DNA of 38,606 bases, from positions 1-38,606 of the forward strand of contig JAEERM010000020.1 of NCBI GenBank assembly GCA_016285835.1, read 5' to 3'. The notes beneath the pieces are model-generated. The model did not search any database, had not been told where the DNA came from, and saw only the letters and a list, made by a program, of their open reading frames with translations. The position numbers and the translations under genes were made by a program. Shown here one piece after another: positions 31,420 to 38,606 of the stretch; the stretch's first letter is position 1; each line of letters begins with the position of its first letter. The stretch is from Fibrobacter sp. GTDB lineage: Bacteria; Fibrobacterota; Fibrobacteria; Fibrobacterales; Fibrobacteraceae.

Positions 31420-31647
31420 TTAACCGCCGAGCAATTCTTTCCATGATGGATTTTCTTTATCAAACAAAGCCTTTTCTTCTTTTGAAAATTTTTTTGGATA
31501 GTCTCCAAAAATGTGCAATATCTTTTTTTTGTCGAAAGACACCGCCTGAAGACCACAGATTCCAAAATACTCAACCCACCAGATTTTATCCCCTTCACGC
31601 TTCTTGTAAAACTCGAACTTTCTTGTTTCTTTGTCAACCGTAATCAT
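31420..31647 (-). CDS. 75-residue protein, paralogue B, unknown function
   Basis: About 80% identical to paralogue A: MITVDKETRKFEFYKK, GLQAVSFDKKKI, FGDYPKKF, LFDKENPSWKELLGG. The central region (about 16-32) varies most. GAGG lies 6 nt before the ATG. A 14-codon ORF from the hairpin repeat overlaps its start by 14 nt in another frame. The unit 'hairpin repeat - gene - terminator' of about 350 bp is a tandem duplicate of the neighbouring unit. A promoter is visible upstream. Confidence 0.65.
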   Translation of the reverse strand: MITVDKETRKFEFYKKREGDKIWWVEYFGICGLQAVSFDKKKILHIFGDYPKKFSKEEKALFDKENPSWKELLGG

Positions 31648-31696
31648 GATTAACCTCTTTTGTTTTCCCTCTGCTCATAAAGAGCCCCTATAAGAG
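31634..31696 (-). repeat. MSRG hairpin repeat, copy 4, with a 14-codon ORF
   Basis: Minus strand: CTCTTATAGGGGCTCTTTAT followed by GAGCAGAGGGAAAAC. ATG at 31678; frame MSRGKTKEVNHDYG-stop (31678-31634), overlapping the paralogue B start codon. Confidence 0.65.
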
Positions 31697-31706
31697 CTCC
31701 TTTCTG

Positions 31707-31735
31707 AATATACCTTTATTTATGCGGGGTCGCAA
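31707..31735 (-). promoter_or_regulatory. Promoter of the 75-residue paralogue block
   Basis: Minus strand: TTGCGA (31735-31730), 17 bp, TATATT (31712-31707). The transcript would start near 31700, just before hairpin repeat copy 4. Confidence 0.6.
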
Positions 31736-31921
31736 GCGGTTGGACTCTGAAAAAATCAGAAAAATTGGATGAAATCCTGGTTTTTGGACCATTTTTTTCG
31801 GAGCCCTGGTGTCGCTTTTTTTATTGTGAAAAAATCAATGGTATTGGATTGTTGGATGGTTGACGAATGGCTTAAGGGTGTATAAATTTAGGGTATGGTG
31901 TATGGGTAAAGCGAGGATATG

Positions 31922-33826
31922 ATGAAATTCGGGATTGGCAAGGCTTCTGTCGTAACGACTGCGGCAATGCTTACTTTGGCTTATTCGGCCTTTGCGGCCG
32001 ATTGGTACGCGAAGGAGACCCGCTGGGCGGGGCATGACCCGGACATTATCCGTTACGAGGATGGCTATGCGCTCGCGACAACGGATAACCACATGCTGAT
32101 GCAGTTTTCCGAAGATGCGCTGAACTGGAAGAATGGCGAGCCCGCCATGCCGGAATTCTCGAGGTGGCTTTACAAGTATGCGCCGAACATGATTGACATC
32201 TGGGCGCCGGATATCCATTACATTGGCGGCGAGTACCGCATGTACTATTGCGGTTCCGAGATGGGCATTCGCTCGTCGGGCATGGGCTTCATGGCGAGCA
32301 AGGAAATCGACCCGACAAAGCCGGATTATGGCTGGACGGACATGGGCGAGGTGATTCACACGGTCAAGAGCGATTCGTACAACGCGATTGACGCGGCAGT
32401 GCTGAAGGACAACGATGGCAAGGTCTGGATGGCATTCGGTTCGTGGGGCACGGGCATCCACATTCTTGAACTCGACGAGACGACGGGCAAGGTGAAGGAC
32501 GGCGCGAAGATGATCAACATCGCGAACCGCGGCGGCTCGGGTATCGAGGGCGCAAGCCTCATTGAGCACAACGGCTACTACTATCTTTTTACGGCGTGGG
32601 ACAACTGCTGCAAGAAGGGCGCGGACCTTGAGAACAATTCTTACAAGACGACGGTCGGGCGCTCCAGATCGATTACGAGCGGCTATGTCGACAAATCGGG
32701 CAAGAGGCTGCTGGATGGCGGCGGCACGATTCTGTTGAGCCGTTATGGCCGCTACTACGGGCCTGCGGGCGGCGAGGCGTTCCAGGATGTGAACCGTCAG
32801 CGTTTTGTGAACCACTATTACGACAAGAACGACAAAGGTAACTCTTACATACAAGTTCGCGATATAGTTTATACCGACGACGGCTGGCCGGAACTCGGGC
32901 AACCGTTCCTCGGGCGTTACCTGAGCGCAGAGGCGGAACACGGTGCCTTGACGCATGTGGATATTTCGAGCAGTTCCAAGGCGTCTAACGGCGAGTTCTG
33001 CGCCTACATCAACTACGAAGACAGCAAGATTCGCTTGCCGATGATTATCCCGCAGGCGGGCGACTACTTGATTCGCTATCGCTACGACAACGATTGGACC
33101 GAAGACGGTGCGAACGGAAGCTCTCACTTTGTGAGCATCAACGGCAAGAAGCAGGAAATCGAGTTGCCGCTGACGGGCGCGTGGAGCGAATTCCCCGAGA
33201 AGTCTGTGGTGTACATCCCCACGAAACTCAAGCGCGGCTCGAATTTCATCGAGATTACGAAGGGCAAGCATTATGCGGAGCTCGACAGGTTGGACTTCTT
33301 GCGCATCATTCGCGATACGATTCCCGCGAACGGCTTCGATAACGGCATCCGCGTGCGTTTGACGGACAAGGACGAGTTTGCCATCAAGGATGGCGGCTAC
33401 GCGATTTTCGAGAACGTGATTACGGATTCCATCGTGGGCCCAGGCGTGCTTGTGCAGGTGAAGAACGGAGCCGGTGGCACATTGAACATCCGCAAGGAAG
33501 GCAAGAAGGGTGACGTGATTTCCAAGTGCGATTTGCCCTCGGCGGGCGATGAGAGCAAGTGGATTGACGTGCGCTGCTCCAACATGCCGGAACTCAAGGG
33601 CGTGCAGGACTTCTACCTGACGGCGGAAGGTCTTGGCGGCGAAACGCTCCTTGGCAACATCAAGTTCGACGAAGGCCCGAAGGACACGAGTACGACGGCC
33701 GTCAAGCGCATTGTTCCTCGCGACGATTTGCTGATCCCGGTCCGCAAGAAATACCACGATCTCAAGGGACGATATTACAACAGGCTCGTGCCGTACCGCG
33801 TTCTGAAATCTAAAGATTCCCGTTAA
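31922..33826 (+). CDS. Secreted GH43 arabinanase-type glycoside hydrolase with carbohydrate-binding module
   Basis: 634 residues. Signal peptide to about AFAAD. GH43 five-bladed propeller (about 30-340) with the three acidic residues: base in GHDPDII (about D39), pKa modulator in NAIDAAV (about D157) and acid in SGIEGAS (about E209); the layout is that of endo-1,5-alpha-L-arabinanases. A CBM6/35-like beta-sandwich follows (about 350-480; EAEHGAL, DYLIRYRYDNDW, LDRLDFLRI), then a second beta module (about 485-595). The C-terminus is basic (RKKYHDLKGRYYNRLVPYR), a feature of Fibrobacter secreted hydrolases. Start: ATG 31922 suits GAGG 5 nt upstream better than ATG 31919. Degrades arabinan/pectin side chains (substrate inferred). 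Confidence 0.85.
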   Translation: MKFGIGKASVVTTAAMLTLAYSAFAADWYAKETRWAGHDPDIIRYEDGYALATTDNHMLMQFSEDALNWKNGEPAMPEFSRWLYKYAPNMIDIWAPDIHYIGGEYRMYYCGSEMGIRSSGMGFMASKEIDPTKPDYGWTDMGEVIHTVKSDSYNAIDAAVLKDNDGKVWMAFGSWGTGIHILELDETTGKVKDGAKMINIANRGGSGIEGASLIEHNGYYYLFTAWDNCCKKGADLENNSYKTTVGRSRSITSGYVDKSGKRLLDGGGTILLSRYGRYYGPAGGEAFQDVNRQRFVNHYYDKNDKGNSYIQVRDIVYTDDGWPELGQPFLGRYLSAEAEHGALTHVDISSSSKASNGEFCAYINYEDSKIRLPMIIPQAGDYLIRYRYDNDWTEDGANGSSHFVSINGKKQEIELPLTGAWSEFPEKSVVYIPTKLKRGSNFIEITKGKHYAELDRLDFLRIIRDTIPANGFDNGIRVRLTDKDEFAIKDGGYAIFENVITDSIVGPGVLVQVKNGAGGTLNIRKEGKKGDVISKCDLPSAGDESKWIDVRCSNMPELKGVQDFYLTAEGLGGETLLGNIKFDEGPKDTSTTAVKRIVPRDDLLIPVRKKYHDLKGRYYNRLVPYRVLKSKDSR

Positions 33827-33913
33827 TCGCTAGGCATGCGGGTCTCTTTTCGACCATAATGAAAAAAAATAGGGTTGTATCGAAATTTTTTTTGATTTTT
33901 TCTTAAAACCCCC

Positions 33914-33942
33914 TTGACAACCCTTTTCAATTATTCTATTAT
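33914..33942 (+). promoter_or_regulatory. Promoter of tRNA-Lys
   Basis: TTGACA (33914-33919), 17-bp spacer, TATTAT (33937-33942). About 21 bp before the tRNA. Confidence 0.85.
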
Positions 33943-33963
33943 TGTGCGCGTCCAAGCGACAAT

Positions 33964-34036
<73 letters not shown>

Positions 34037-34041
34037 CTAAG

Positions 34042-34073
34042 TACCGGTTCCAATGCGGAGCCGGTATTTTTTT
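34042..34073 (+). terminator. Terminator of tRNA-Lys
   Basis: TACCGGTTCC-AATGC-GGAGCCGGTA followed by seven T. Ten-pair stem with one T-G pair. Confidence 0.9.
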
Positions 34074-34096
34074 ATCTCTAAACATTGTGAGGTAAA

Positions 34097-34140
34097 TGAA
34101 AAAGCCTGCCGCCGAGTTCAATCGGAGGCAGGCCTTTTTA
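34097..34140. terminator. Bidirectional terminator
   Basis: AAAAAGCCTGCC (34099-34110) pairs with GGCAGGCCTTTTT (34127-34139), with CCGA/TCGG pairing inside. It would end the minus-strand outer-membrane protein gene and back up the tRNA terminator. Confidence 0.8.
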
Positions 34141-34171
34141 TGCCGGCGTAAAGGCCGACACAATGGTTGGT

Positions 34172-35209
34172 TTAGATGAACAGTCTCAGGCCGATAGACC
34201 AGTCAAATGGTTTGAAGTTCCAGTATTCCTTCTTGCGCTTGTTTGAATTATAGAGGCTATTCTCGTTTTCGTAGCTCTCGTCATGATCGGTAATGTACAG
34301 GTCGTCATAGATATCGGAAATACCGATATTCATGCGTGTGTAAATGCCGAAGTGCTTGGTGGCGTTAACTCCCATACCGAAGATGAAATCCCAGGACATG
34401 GGTGCACAGTGTTCGTCTTGCAAATTAAAGTCGGCTTTCTTTTCCCCGTTAAAGGAAACCTGCAAATTGTTGTACAAGGGAACTTCGATTTCGGTACCGA
34501 CGAAGAAGTTGACGATACCGGCTCGGCTTGCGTTTATGTTCATTTGGATGGGGAAACCAAGCGAGTAGGCCAGAATTCTGTCTTTGCGCGCTTTATCGAC
34601 GTCGTTATCCCAGTAGGCCTTCGATTCCTTTCTGTAGATGAACTCCGAACCGAGTTCGAAACTGAAGATATAGTCGCTAATGGGGATGGTGATGAATGCA
34701 CCCGCATTCCAGGTCAAGCCATCATCCAGGTCGTCGTTTGAGCTTCCGATGTATTCGCTTGTACCGATGGAGCCCAGAATTCCGTAATGCATGGTCTGTT
34801 TGGGATGAACCGTGGGTTGAAACGGCTGGACTGGTACGGATTGCTGCTGTGCTGGAGCAGGGGCGGCTGTCTCGGCTGGTGCCGCTTCTTGGATGGGCTG
34901 CGGCTGGGGTGCATTTTGTGCTTGCGGGATCGTGTTTGCGTAATAGAATATTACGGGTGCGGCTTCTGTATTTTGTTCCGGCTGCGATGCTGTTTGCGTG
35001 GGGGCGGGTGCGCTGACTGCGGGCGCTTCTTCAGGAGCGGGAGCAGGTTCTACTTCAGGTGCAGGAGCCGGTGCTGGGGCCGGGGTTGGTTCTGGAACTT
35101 CGACTGCGGCTGGTGCCTGTTGTGTTTCAGCTTCTGGCTTGTCCTGGGCGACAGCGAATGTTGCGAGACAGAACAAGGAGGATACTGCAAGGATAAATTT
35201 GTTTTTCAT
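34172..35209 (-). CDS. Outer-membrane beta-barrel protein with Pro/Ala-rich N-terminal region
   Basis: 345 residues. Signal peptide MKNKFILAVSSLFCLATFAVAQ with cleavage near AVA-Q. Residues about 25-135 are Pro/Ala/Glu/Gln-rich (PAPAPAPAPEVEPAPAPEE) and probably extended, perhaps spanning the cell wall or surface. Residues about 140-345 show alternating hydrophobic strands (HYGILGSIG, WNAGAFITIPI, FSFELGSEFIYR, ILAYSLGFPIQMNI, DWSIGLRLFI) and end in a terminal aromatic-type strand, typical of an outer-membrane barrel (PorT/OmpA-barrel like). AAGGAG stands 6 nt before the ATG. A bidirectional terminator lies downstream. Confidence 0.75.
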   Translation of the reverse strand: MKNKFILAVSSLFCLATFAVAQDKPEAETQQAPAAVEVPEPTPAPAPAPAPEVEPAPAPEEAPAVSAPAPTQTASQPEQNTEAAPVIFYYANTIPQAQNAPQPQPIQEAAPAETAAPAPAQQQSVPVQPFQPTVHPKQTMHYGILGSIGTSEYIGSSNDDLDDGLTWNAGAFITIPISDYIFSFELGSEFIYRKESKAYWDNDVDKARKDRILAYSLGFPIQMNINASRAGIVNFFVGTEIEVPLYNNLQVSFNGEKKADFNLQDEHCAPMSWDFIFGMGVNATKHFGIYTRMNIGISDIYDDLYITDHDESYENENSLYNSNKRKKEYWNFKPFDWSIGLRLFI

Positions 35210-35313
35210 GAATTACTCCTTAATATGTTCTACATTAAACTATTCATTTTTTTTACATAAAGAAAGAAAATATGGATATTTTCTTCATGTTTTTTTGTTT
35301 TTCGCAAAAAAGG

Positions 35314-35342
35314 TTACTTTTTTTGTTATTTTTTTGTATAAT
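35314..35342 (+). promoter_or_regulatory. Probable promoter of the nucleotidyltransferase gene
   Basis: TTACTT (35314-35319), 17 bp, TATAAT (35337-35342), about 49 bp before the start codon, in a T-rich stretch. Confidence 0.55.
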
Positions 35343-35391
35343 GGGATGTAAAGTTTAGGAAATAATATCGATAATCAAGGATTGCAAAGAA

Positions 35392-36315
35392 ATGAAAATT
35401 ATTTTGCCGGTCGCTGGTAATGGTATAAGACTCCGTCCCTATACAGAGAATCTCCCGAAGTGTTTGTTGCCGGTGGCAGGAAAGACCATTATCGACTGGA
35501 TTGTTGAAGATTCCTTGTGCTTGAAACCTTCCGAGATTTTTTTCATTACAGGCTATAAAGCCGAAAAGATGGATGAATATTTGCAGGGCAAGCCGGAATG
35601 GGGCAAAGTCCGTACAGTCCTTCAGGACAATCCGCAAGGCTTGGGCGAGGCGATAAGCCTTGCGCTCCCGTTTGTAGACGATGACGAACCCCTCCTGATT
35701 ATTCTTGGCGATACGCTGTTCGAGGCCGACCTTTCCATTCTCGCAAATGCTGATGAAAATATCCTTTACACGTACAAGGTCGAAGATCCTTCGCGTTTTG
35801 GCGTTGCCGTGACCTCTCCTGATGGTCGAATCGAACGTCTTGTGGAAAAACCGCAGGAATTCGTGAGCGACGAGGCGATTGTCGGCATATACTATATCAA
35901 GGATGTGAAGGCTCTAAAGGCTTCCCTTAAGTATTTGATGGACAACAATATACGTACCAAGAACGAATTCCAGTTAACAGATGCGCTCGAAAGGATGATC
36001 GAACAGGGATTTAAGTTCAAGACGGCTCCTGTTTTCCGTTGGCTGGATTGCGGCCTGATGGAAACGCTCCTGCATACGAATGCGTATATGCTTAGCCGTA
36101 ACGACAACAGTGCCATGGTGGGTGCCAAGGGGGCACAAATTGTTCCTCCGTGCTATATTGGCAAGAATGTCAAGATATATAGTTGCAAGATTGGCCCCTA
36201 TGTCACCATTGGGGACGATTGCGAGCTTTCCGGTGTCGAAATCAGCAATTCCGTTGTTTGGAGCGGAGTGAAGATTACGAACGGAAAAATCTGCAATTCT
36301 ATAGTTCACAAATAA
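35392..36315 (+). CDS. Sugar-1-phosphate nucleotidylyltransferase, specificity unknown
   Basis: 307 residues. Nucleotide-binding start ILPVAGNGIRLRPYTENLPK with LLPVAGK, then DNPQGLGEAISLAL, LLIILGDTLF (metal-binding Asp), VEKPQE, FRWLDCGLMETLL. A left-handed beta-helix tail (about 240-305: PPCYIGKNVKIYSCKIGPYV, ISNSVVWSGVKI) is present. The family makes NDP-sugars such as dTDP- or UDP-glucose for polysaccharides. The glycine-rich loop is one residue shorter than the common AGGxGTR form (AGNGIR). AGGA lies 9-12 nt before the ATG. Followed by a strong terminator, so monocistronic. Confidence 0.85.
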   Translation: MKIILPVAGNGIRLRPYTENLPKCLLPVAGKTIIDWIVEDSLCLKPSEIFFITGYKAEKMDEYLQGKPEWGKVRTVLQDNPQGLGEAISLALPFVDDDEPLLIILGDTLFEADLSILANADENILYTYKVEDPSRFGVAVTSPDGRIERLVEKPQEFVSDEAIVGIYYIKDVKALKASLKYLMDNNIRTKNEFQLTDALERMIEQGFKFKTAPVFRWLDCGLMETLLHTNAYMLSRNDNSAMVGAKGAQIVPPCYIGKNVKIYSCKIGPYVTIGDDCELSGVEISNSVVWSGVKITNGKICNSIVHK

Positions 36316-36359
36316 ATCTTTACATCTCTTTGAGATTCACGCAACACTTTTTTTCCTGT

Positions 36360-36390
36360 TAGCGACACATTTTTATGTGTCGCTATTTTT
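36360..36390 (+). terminator. Terminator of the nucleotidyltransferase gene
   Basis: TAGCGACACAT-TTTT-ATGTGTCGCTA followed by TTTTT: perfect 11-bp stem. Confidence 0.92.
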
Positions 36391-36444
36391 GCATTGTATA
36401 TTCCTGCCTAGGGAAACCGTTCATTTCAAATAGGAGTATCTAAA

Positions 36445-37557
36445 ATGAATTGCAAAAAATTTGCCCTGGCCGTGTCCCTTGCGGCTGTATTCTGTTTTAT
36501 AGGGTGCGATGACTCATCCTCTTCTCCGTCTGCGGCTGGGGGTGACGAACCTGTTCTTTCCAGCGATTCCAATGGTGGCGAAGGTGGTGAAGTGACCTCC
36601 AACGACTCCAAGGATGGAAAGGAGAAATCTGCCAAGTCCTCGGATGCCAAGGATGAAAAGGCCTCGGCTGGAGATTCCAAGGACAAGAAGGATTCTTCTG
36701 GGGATTCCAAGGACGAAAAAGCCTCGGACGGCAAGGATAAGAAGGATTCCGGCGACAAGAAGGATTCTTCTAGCGATTCTAAGGACTCTGGCTCCAAGGA
36801 TTCTGGAGACAAGGACAAGACTCCTTCCAGTGATTCCAAGGATGATGGAGCGAATCCAACGGTCCCGGGTGGGATGACGTTTGATTCGACGGCCTTTGCC
36901 GGCATGTTCTCTTGCACCGAGGAGGGCGCTACCCAGAACCAGATGGGTTATGTGAGGGTTTGTACGAACGGTCAGTGGGTTTATGATTCCACGGCGACTG
37001 CCGAAGCCAACAAGTGCACCGAGGAAGGTGCCACGAAGACGGATTCCTCGTCAACGATGGGTTTCACGATGGCCATGACTTACGTCTGCAAGGACGGCCA
37101 GTGGAAAATGGATGCGAGCGGTTTCCAGGGCGGCAGTAGCACATGCGATGTGGAAGACTCCACCAGGGAACAGTATGGCATGTCTTACATATGTAAGGAT
37201 GGCAAGTGGACCCGCGATAAGGAAGCTGAAGCCGCAAAGAACAAGTGCGATGTGGAAGACTCCACCAAAATCGAGAACGGGAAGTCCTACATCTGCAAGG
37301 AAGGCCAGTGGGCCCGCGACAGGGAAGCTGATGCCGAAAGGAACAAGTGCACCGAGGAAGGCGCCACGAAGGATAGCACTATGATGGGCACTATGACCGT
37401 GACCTATGTCTGCACGGATGGCCAGTGGAAAATGGACATGTCCAGTTTTACTGGTGGCGGATTCAACACGGGCGATAGCACAGGTGGCTTCAATATGGGT
37501 GGCGGTGGCAACTGGGGAACCAAGCCCGTAGTCCCGGATTCCACCGCAGCTGAATAG
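36445..37557 (+). CDS. Repeat-rich lipoprotein with Ser/Lys/Asp linker and Cys-Cys modules
   Basis: 370 residues. Signal peptide with lipobox FIGC (Cys 21). Residues about 45-140 are almost only Ser, Lys, Asp, Gly and Glu, in repeats like KDSSGDSKDEKAS, probably an unstructured surface stalk. Residues about 155-335 contain five repeats of the form C-(E/D)-x-(E/D)-x-(A/S)-T ... Y-(V/I)-C-(K/T)-(D/E)-G-Q/K-W, each with one cysteine pair. Repeats at 180 and 305 are closest to each other, as are those at 233 and 268. The C-terminus is Gly/Asn-rich. GGAG lies upstream. Function unknown; the Cys modules resemble the N-terminal cysteine segments of the FISUMP lipoproteins. Confidence 0.8.
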   Translation: MNCKKFALAVSLAAVFCFIGCDDSSSSPSAAGGDEPVLSSDSNGGEGGEVTSNDSKDGKEKSAKSSDAKDEKASAGDSKDKKDSSGDSKDEKASDGKDKKDSGDKKDSSSDSKDSGSKDSGDKDKTPSSDSKDDGANPTVPGGMTFDSTAFAGMFSCTEEGATQNQMGYVRVCTNGQWVYDSTATAEANKCTEEGATKTDSSSTMGFTMAMTYVCKDGQWKMDASGFQGGSSTCDVEDSTREQYGMSYICKDGKWTRDKEAEAAKNKCDVEDSTKIENGKSYICKEGQWARDREADAERNKCTEEGATKDSTMMGTMTVTYVCTDGQWKMDMSSFTGGGFNTGDSTGGFNMGGGGNWGTKPVVPDSTAAE

Positions 37558-37587
37558 TAATTTGTCCTGAAAAACAACAAGCAAAGA

Positions 37588-37611
37588 CCCCAGCATAGCT
37601 GGGGCCTTTTT
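37588..37611 (+). terminator. Terminator of the repeat-rich lipoprotein gene
   Basis: CCCCAGC (37588-37594)-ATA-GCTGGGG (37598-37604), then CCTTTTT. Confidence 0.9.
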
Positions 37612-37833
37612 GGTAAATGAGGCTCGAGGCATGAGGTGCGAAGTATGGGCTATGAGCAGTGAGGCATCAGGTGATTAACTGAGATTGCTTCAGGGCTTCG
37701 CCCTTCGCAATGACAACCAAGGCGAATGCCATGCCAAAACGCTTGCGTCTCGGCATGGCTGAGCCGACGAGTCATGCGCTTGCGAATGACAAACCCAGAG
37801 TTCACCACTGCCTACTTCCTACTGTCTACTTCC
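37612..37833. repeat. Intergenic repeat cluster before glgC 3' end
   Basis: No gene seen. Contains 'ggctcgaggcatgagg' sequence like the tadA tail region; an inverted 'gtcattgcgaag' palindrome (37681-37714, GGGC-TTC-GCCC stem); a 'cttgcgtctcggcatgg / gcgcttgcgaatgac' element (37726-37795); and 'cctacttcctactgtctac' (37811-37829), which runs up to the glgC stop codon. Confidence 0.75.
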
Positions 37834-38606
37834 TCACGCTTTAATAATCGTATCCTTCGCGAGGACCACGATTCCCGATTCGGTCACGTGGAAGAGCTTT
37901 TTGTCGCGTTCCAGGTCGTAGCCTATTTGGAAGCCGGCGGGGATGTGCAGGCCTTTTTCGATAATTGCCTTGCGCACCTTGGCGCCCGGTCCGATAGTCA
38001 CGTTCGGGAAGAGGATAGATTCCTCGACGAGCGCATCTTTCTGGATGGTGACACCTGGGCTGAGGATGCTCTTGACGACTGTACCGCCGCCGATGATACA
38101 GCCTGCGGAAACGATGGAGTCGATGGCCGCTCCCTGGTGGGCGTCGCTGTCGCCGGCAAAGAAGCGGGCCGGTGGCTGGTTCCAGTTGAACGTGCGGATG
38201 GGCCAGTAGTTGTTGTAAAGGTCAAACGGAGGGTTCTCGGAGCAGAGGTCCATGTTTGCCTCGAAGAAGGCATCGAGCGTTCCCACGTCGCGCCAGTAAC
38301 CCTTGGTAGAGGCTTGCTCGCCGCGCACGATGTTCGTGTTGAAGTCGTACACGTAAACGGGGAACTCGTTGTACAGGTTCGGGATGATGTGCTTGCCGAA
38401 GTCCGTTGCCCCGTTCTGGGCTCCCTTCAAGAGTTCGCGCACCAGGAACTTACTCGTAAAGATGTAGTTGCCCATGCTGGCGAGGCAGTAGCCCGGATTG
38501 CCCGGCATTTCCTTGGGGTTCTTGGGCTTTTCCTCGAAGCCGATCATGCGTCCGTCCTGGTCGACTTCGATGATGCCGAATTCGCGGGCTTCCGCGACGG
38601 GAACGG
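37834..38606 (-). CDS. glgC: Glucose-1-phosphate adenylyltransferase (3' part)
   Basis: Makes ADP-glucose for glycogen. The 5' part lies beyond the right edge; about 256 residues are present, reading VPVAEAREFGIIEVD, then GFEEKPKNP (sugar-binding EEKP), TDFGKHIIPNLYN, YWRDVGTLDAFFEANMDL and a C-terminal left-handed beta-helix (VSAGCIIGGGTVVKSILSPG, SILFPNVTIGPGAKV). All match GlgC. The minus-strand frame is open to the window end, so the ATG at 38547 is internal. Confidence 0.93.
   Translation of the reverse strand, partial: VPVAEAREFGIIEVDQDGRMIGFEEKPKNPKEMPGNPGYCLASMGNYIFTSKFLVRELLKGAQNGATDFGKHIIPNLYNEFPVYVYDFNTNIVRGEQASTKGYWRDVGTLDAFFEANMDLCSENPPFDLYNNYWPIRTFNWNQPPARFFAGDSDAHQGAAIDSIVSAGCIIGGGTVVKSILSPGVTIQKDALVEESILFPNVTIGPGAKVRKAIIEKGLHIPAGFQIGYDLERDKKLFHVTESGIVVLAKDTIIKA

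Noticed and set aside
31407..31643. Plus-strand small ORFs opposite the 75-residue paralogues (31050-31292 and 31407-31643)
   Set aside because: The minus-strand frames are conserved between the two copies at 80% identity and have ribosome-binding sites; the plus-strand frames are not conserved in sequence or start.
29991..31696. CRISPR array or integron attC cassettes
   Set aside because: The four copies are 340-960 bp apart with genes between, so this is not CRISPR. No consistent GTTRRRY/RYYYAAC core sites or paired L/R boxes are seen, so attC is not supported, although the cassette look is noted.
31835..33757. A 640-codon open frame antisense to the GH43 gene
   Set aside because: The His/Arg/Val-rich translation has no recognisable domain; the sense strand has a signal peptide and all three GH43 acidic residues.

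Overview
The window looks like a chromosomal segment of a Fibrobacter species (phylum Fibrobacterota), of mixed GC. The strongest evidence is four lipoproteins carrying the FISUMP domain (the 'Fibrobacter succinogenes major paralogous' domain, TIGR02145). A secreted GH43 arabinanase-type enzyme, a FabV enoyl reductase and an AgmX/PglI-type TonB-like protein fit that assignment. Recognisable promoters share a TATATT -10 box, often with a TTGnnn -35 box 17-18 bp upstream.

Layout. 1-7300: the 5' end of sufB (minus strand), then tetrapyrrole genes: a cobA-hemD fusion, a sirohydrochlorin chelatase / precorrin-2 dehydrogenase fusion, hemB and hemL, interleaved with two lipoproteins. 7300-12600 (minus): a lipid gene group of fabF, fabV, a 43-residue membrane protein, a deacetylase-like protein and an acyl-CoA synthetase. 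12700-15100: a DUF2238-type membrane protein, an AhbD/NirJ2-like radical SAM protein and tadA. 15400-21000: a lipoprotein, a beta-helix protein and a four-gene operon built round a MotA/TolQ-like protein with a very long cytoplasmic tail plus a MotB/OmpA-like partner. 21000-29950: FISUMP lipoproteins, alr, a TonB-like protein, an M29 aminopeptidase, a small HTH protein and an unknown membrane protein. 29950-31740 (minus): an accessory block with a toxin-antitoxin pair, two tandem 75-residue paralogues and four copies of a hairpin element that encodes the start of a tiny peptide. 31900-38606: GH43 enzyme, tRNA-Lys(CUU), an outer-membrane protein, a sugar nucleotidyltransferase, a repeat-rich lipoprotein and the 3' part of glgC.

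How the genes fit together. HemL and HemB make porphobilinogen. CobA-HemD makes uroporphyrinogen III and precorrin-2. The chelatase/dehydrogenase fusion takes this to siroheme, and the radical SAM protein suggests siroheme is carried on to haem by the Ahb route. hemA, hemC and ahbA-C are not in the window.

Three observations stand out. (1) Palindromic repeat elements sit in frame inside the two siroheme enzymes, and relatives of the same elements lie between genes. (2) The 16971-20978 operon resembles a ZorA/ZorB-type motor with two accessory proteins, without the usual Zorya effectors. (3) The 29991-31678 element repeatedly presents an AUG inside a hairpin loop/stem and encodes peptides starting MSRG(KT). 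Several genes also have a TATATT box only 6-9 nt before the start codon and no Shine-Dalgarno sequence, suggesting leaderless mRNAs.
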